Assembly (NCBI RefSeq): GCF_030160115.1
Contig: NZ_BSNS01000004.1
Coordinates: 1 to 64,000, forward strand
Direction: 5' to 3'
DNA: 64,000 nucleotides
From: Devosia nitrariae
GTDB taxonomy: Bacteria; Pseudomonadota; Alphaproteobacteria; Rhizobiales; Devosiaceae
The position numbers and the translations under genes were made by a program. Below, piece after piece: positions 63,045 through 64,000 of the stretch (its first letter is position 1; every line of letters starts with the position of its first letter). The notes below the pieces were generated by a model. The model saw only the letters and a list, made by a program, of their open reading frames with translations. It was not told where the DNA came from and searched no databases.

Positions 63045-63505
63045 ACAGAACCGTCACCATCGCGCCGGTCAGGAAGACGATCACCGTCGCGGCTACGCCG
63101 GAACACGCTTTCCGCTTCTTCACGCAGAGCATGTCGAGATGGTGGAACAAGGGCTATACCATCGGCAAGTCACCCCAGAAGGACGTCGTTGTCGAGCCGA
63201 GGGCGGGCGGACGCTGGTTCGAGCGCGGCGAGAACGGCAGTGAATGCCAGTGGGGTAAGGTGCTCACCTGGGACCCGCCGAACCGGGTGGTTCTCGCCTG
63301 GCAGATCACGCCGCAATGGACATATGACGAGGAGATCCTCACCGAACTCGATGTGCGGTTCCTCGACGAAGGAGGAAAGACCCGGGTGGAACTGGAGCAC
63401 CGCCTCGACGCCTACGGCGCTGCCGCCGAGCAGATGCGCGAGCTCTTCGATGGACCCGGCGGATGGATGGGACTGCTGGAGGCATATGCCGGATCTCTTA
63501 GCTGA
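63041..63505 (+). CDS. SRPBCC (AHSA1-like) domain protein
   Basis: A 154-residue START-like hydrophobic-pocket protein: TITVAATPEHAFRFFTQSMS, GGRWFERGENGSECQWGKVL, VLTWDPPNRVVLAWQI and the end GWMGLLEAYAGSLS fit the AHSA1/SRPBCC family. Such proteins bind a small ligand that may be linked to the ArsR partner. Its ATG overlaps the arsR stop by 4 bp, and AGAGGAG lies just upstream. Confidence 0.88.
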   Translation: MNRTVTIAPVRKTITVAATPEHAFRFFTQSMSRWWNKGYTIGKSPQKDVVVEPRAGGRWFERGENGSECQWGKVLTWDPPNRVVLAWQITPQWTYDEEILTELDVRFLDEGGKTRVELEHRLDAYGAAAEQMRELFDGPGGWMGLLEAYAGSLS

Positions 63506-63516
63506 CCCTCGCAATC

Positions 63517-63550
63517 GGGCGGGACAGGAGGCCATACCCCCTGCCCGCCC
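63517..63550. terminator. Possible bidirectional terminator
   Basis: GGGCGGG-A-CAGG pairs with CCTGCCCGCCC as an 11-bp stem with one bulged base. It lies between the convergent SRPBCC and Lrp genes. No run of T is present, so it is a tentative call. Confidence 0.4.
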
Positions 63551-63564
63551 CTCCGCTCAGTTGG

Positions 63565-64000
63565 TCAAAGCGGCAATCCGGTCCGCGCCTTGACGGTTCT
63601 GATGCTCATGTTGGAATGGATGCGCGCCACCCCGGGCAGGCGTGCCGACAGCCGGCGGTGCAGCCGCTCGAAATCCTCGTGATCGCGGCAGATGACCCTG
63701 AGGATGTAGTCGGACTGACCGGCCATCAGGTGGCACTCGAGCACTTCGGGAATATCCCTGACCGCGGCCTCGAAGGCGTCGAGCGCAGCTTCGCTCTGGC
63801 TGATAAGCCCGACCTCGATGAAGAATTGCATGGAAAAGCCGAGCCGCTCGCTGCTCAGCACGGCCCTGTAGCCCTCGATCAACCCCCGCTCTTCGAGCGC
63901 GCGCACCCGCCGGTGGCAGGCCGACGGCGACAGGCCCACCGCCTCGCCGAGTTCCTGCATACCTCTGCGGCTGTCGGCCTGCACAACGCGCAGAATTTTG
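63565..64000 (-). CDS. Lrp/AsnC family regulator (5' end beyond the window)
   Basis: The C-terminal 144 or so codons of an Lrp-type regulator. The HTH is QELGEAVGLSPSACHRRVRA and the ligand-binding RAM domain includes IPEVLECHLMAGQSDYILRV. The frame is open to the right edge (KILRVVQADSRRG), so the true start lies outside. Lrp proteins sense amino acids; the target genes are unknown. Confidence 0.93.
   Translation of the reverse strand, partial: KILRVVQADSRRGMQELGEAVGLSPSACHRRVRALEERGLIEGYRAVLSSERLGFSMQFFIEVGLISQSEAALDAFEAAVRDIPEVLECHLMAGQSDYILRVICRDHEDFERLHRRLSARLPGVARIHSNMSIRTVKARTGLPL

Overview
The window looks like the chromosome of a GC-rich alphaproteobacterium of the order Hyphomicrobiales (Rhizobiales), most like Devosia or a close relative. 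This rests on three observations: the division and cell-wall (dcw) gene content, a long FtsZ ending in IPAFLRKHG, and small palindromic repeats of the kind seen in this order. The assignment is inference; I could run no database search. No phage, insertion sequence, CRISPR array or tRNA was seen. Most genes are on the minus strand.

Left part (1-20 kb): a large AsmA-like membrane protein with a polyglutamine tract; a secreted phytase/esterase-like protein behind a candidate Pho box; a UvrD/PcrA helicase; a small monooxygenase next to a DUF5680 gene broken by one stop codon; prmA; two related 43-45 residue proteins; an M24 aminopeptidase P; three secreted proteins of unknown function; then ligA, recN and bamD.

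Centre (20-41 kb): lpxC and ftsZ, then an accessory insert (a VOC protein, a PhyH-type dioxygenase and a LysE exporter), then ftsA-ftsQ-ddl-murB-murC-murG-ftsW-mraY-murF-murE-ftsI-ftsL-rsmH, transcribed from rsmH towards ftsA. Together these make lipid II and build the divisome. murD is missing from its usual place between mraY and ftsW, where a 162-bp inverted-repeat element sits instead. mraZ is also absent, and ddl and murB are separated by a second element with 36-bp arms.

Right part (41-64 kb): slyX and a Na/Pi cotransporter; a cytochrome P450; rnpB (RNase P RNA) with its promoter; a TerB-DnaJ protein; an ArsR-methyltransferase regulator with metF and a frameshifted GFA gene, behind a perfect 22-bp palindrome; DUF2336, rarD, a host-attachment-family protein, a hydrolase, ettA, a GH13 enzyme, an unusual soluble chemoreceptor-like protein, a YdeP-type molybdoenzyme with small neighbours, an ArsR-SRPBCC pair with an operator over the start codon, and the edge of an Lrp regulator. 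A repeat of about 105 bp occurs twice (45.9 and 52.7 kb).

Most of the window is ordinary core chromosome. The points most worth a second look are the missing murD with its replacing element, the palindrome before the ArsR-methyltransferase/metF operon, the paralogous micro-proteins, the sensor with reversed domain order, and two genes broken by single-nucleotide changes.
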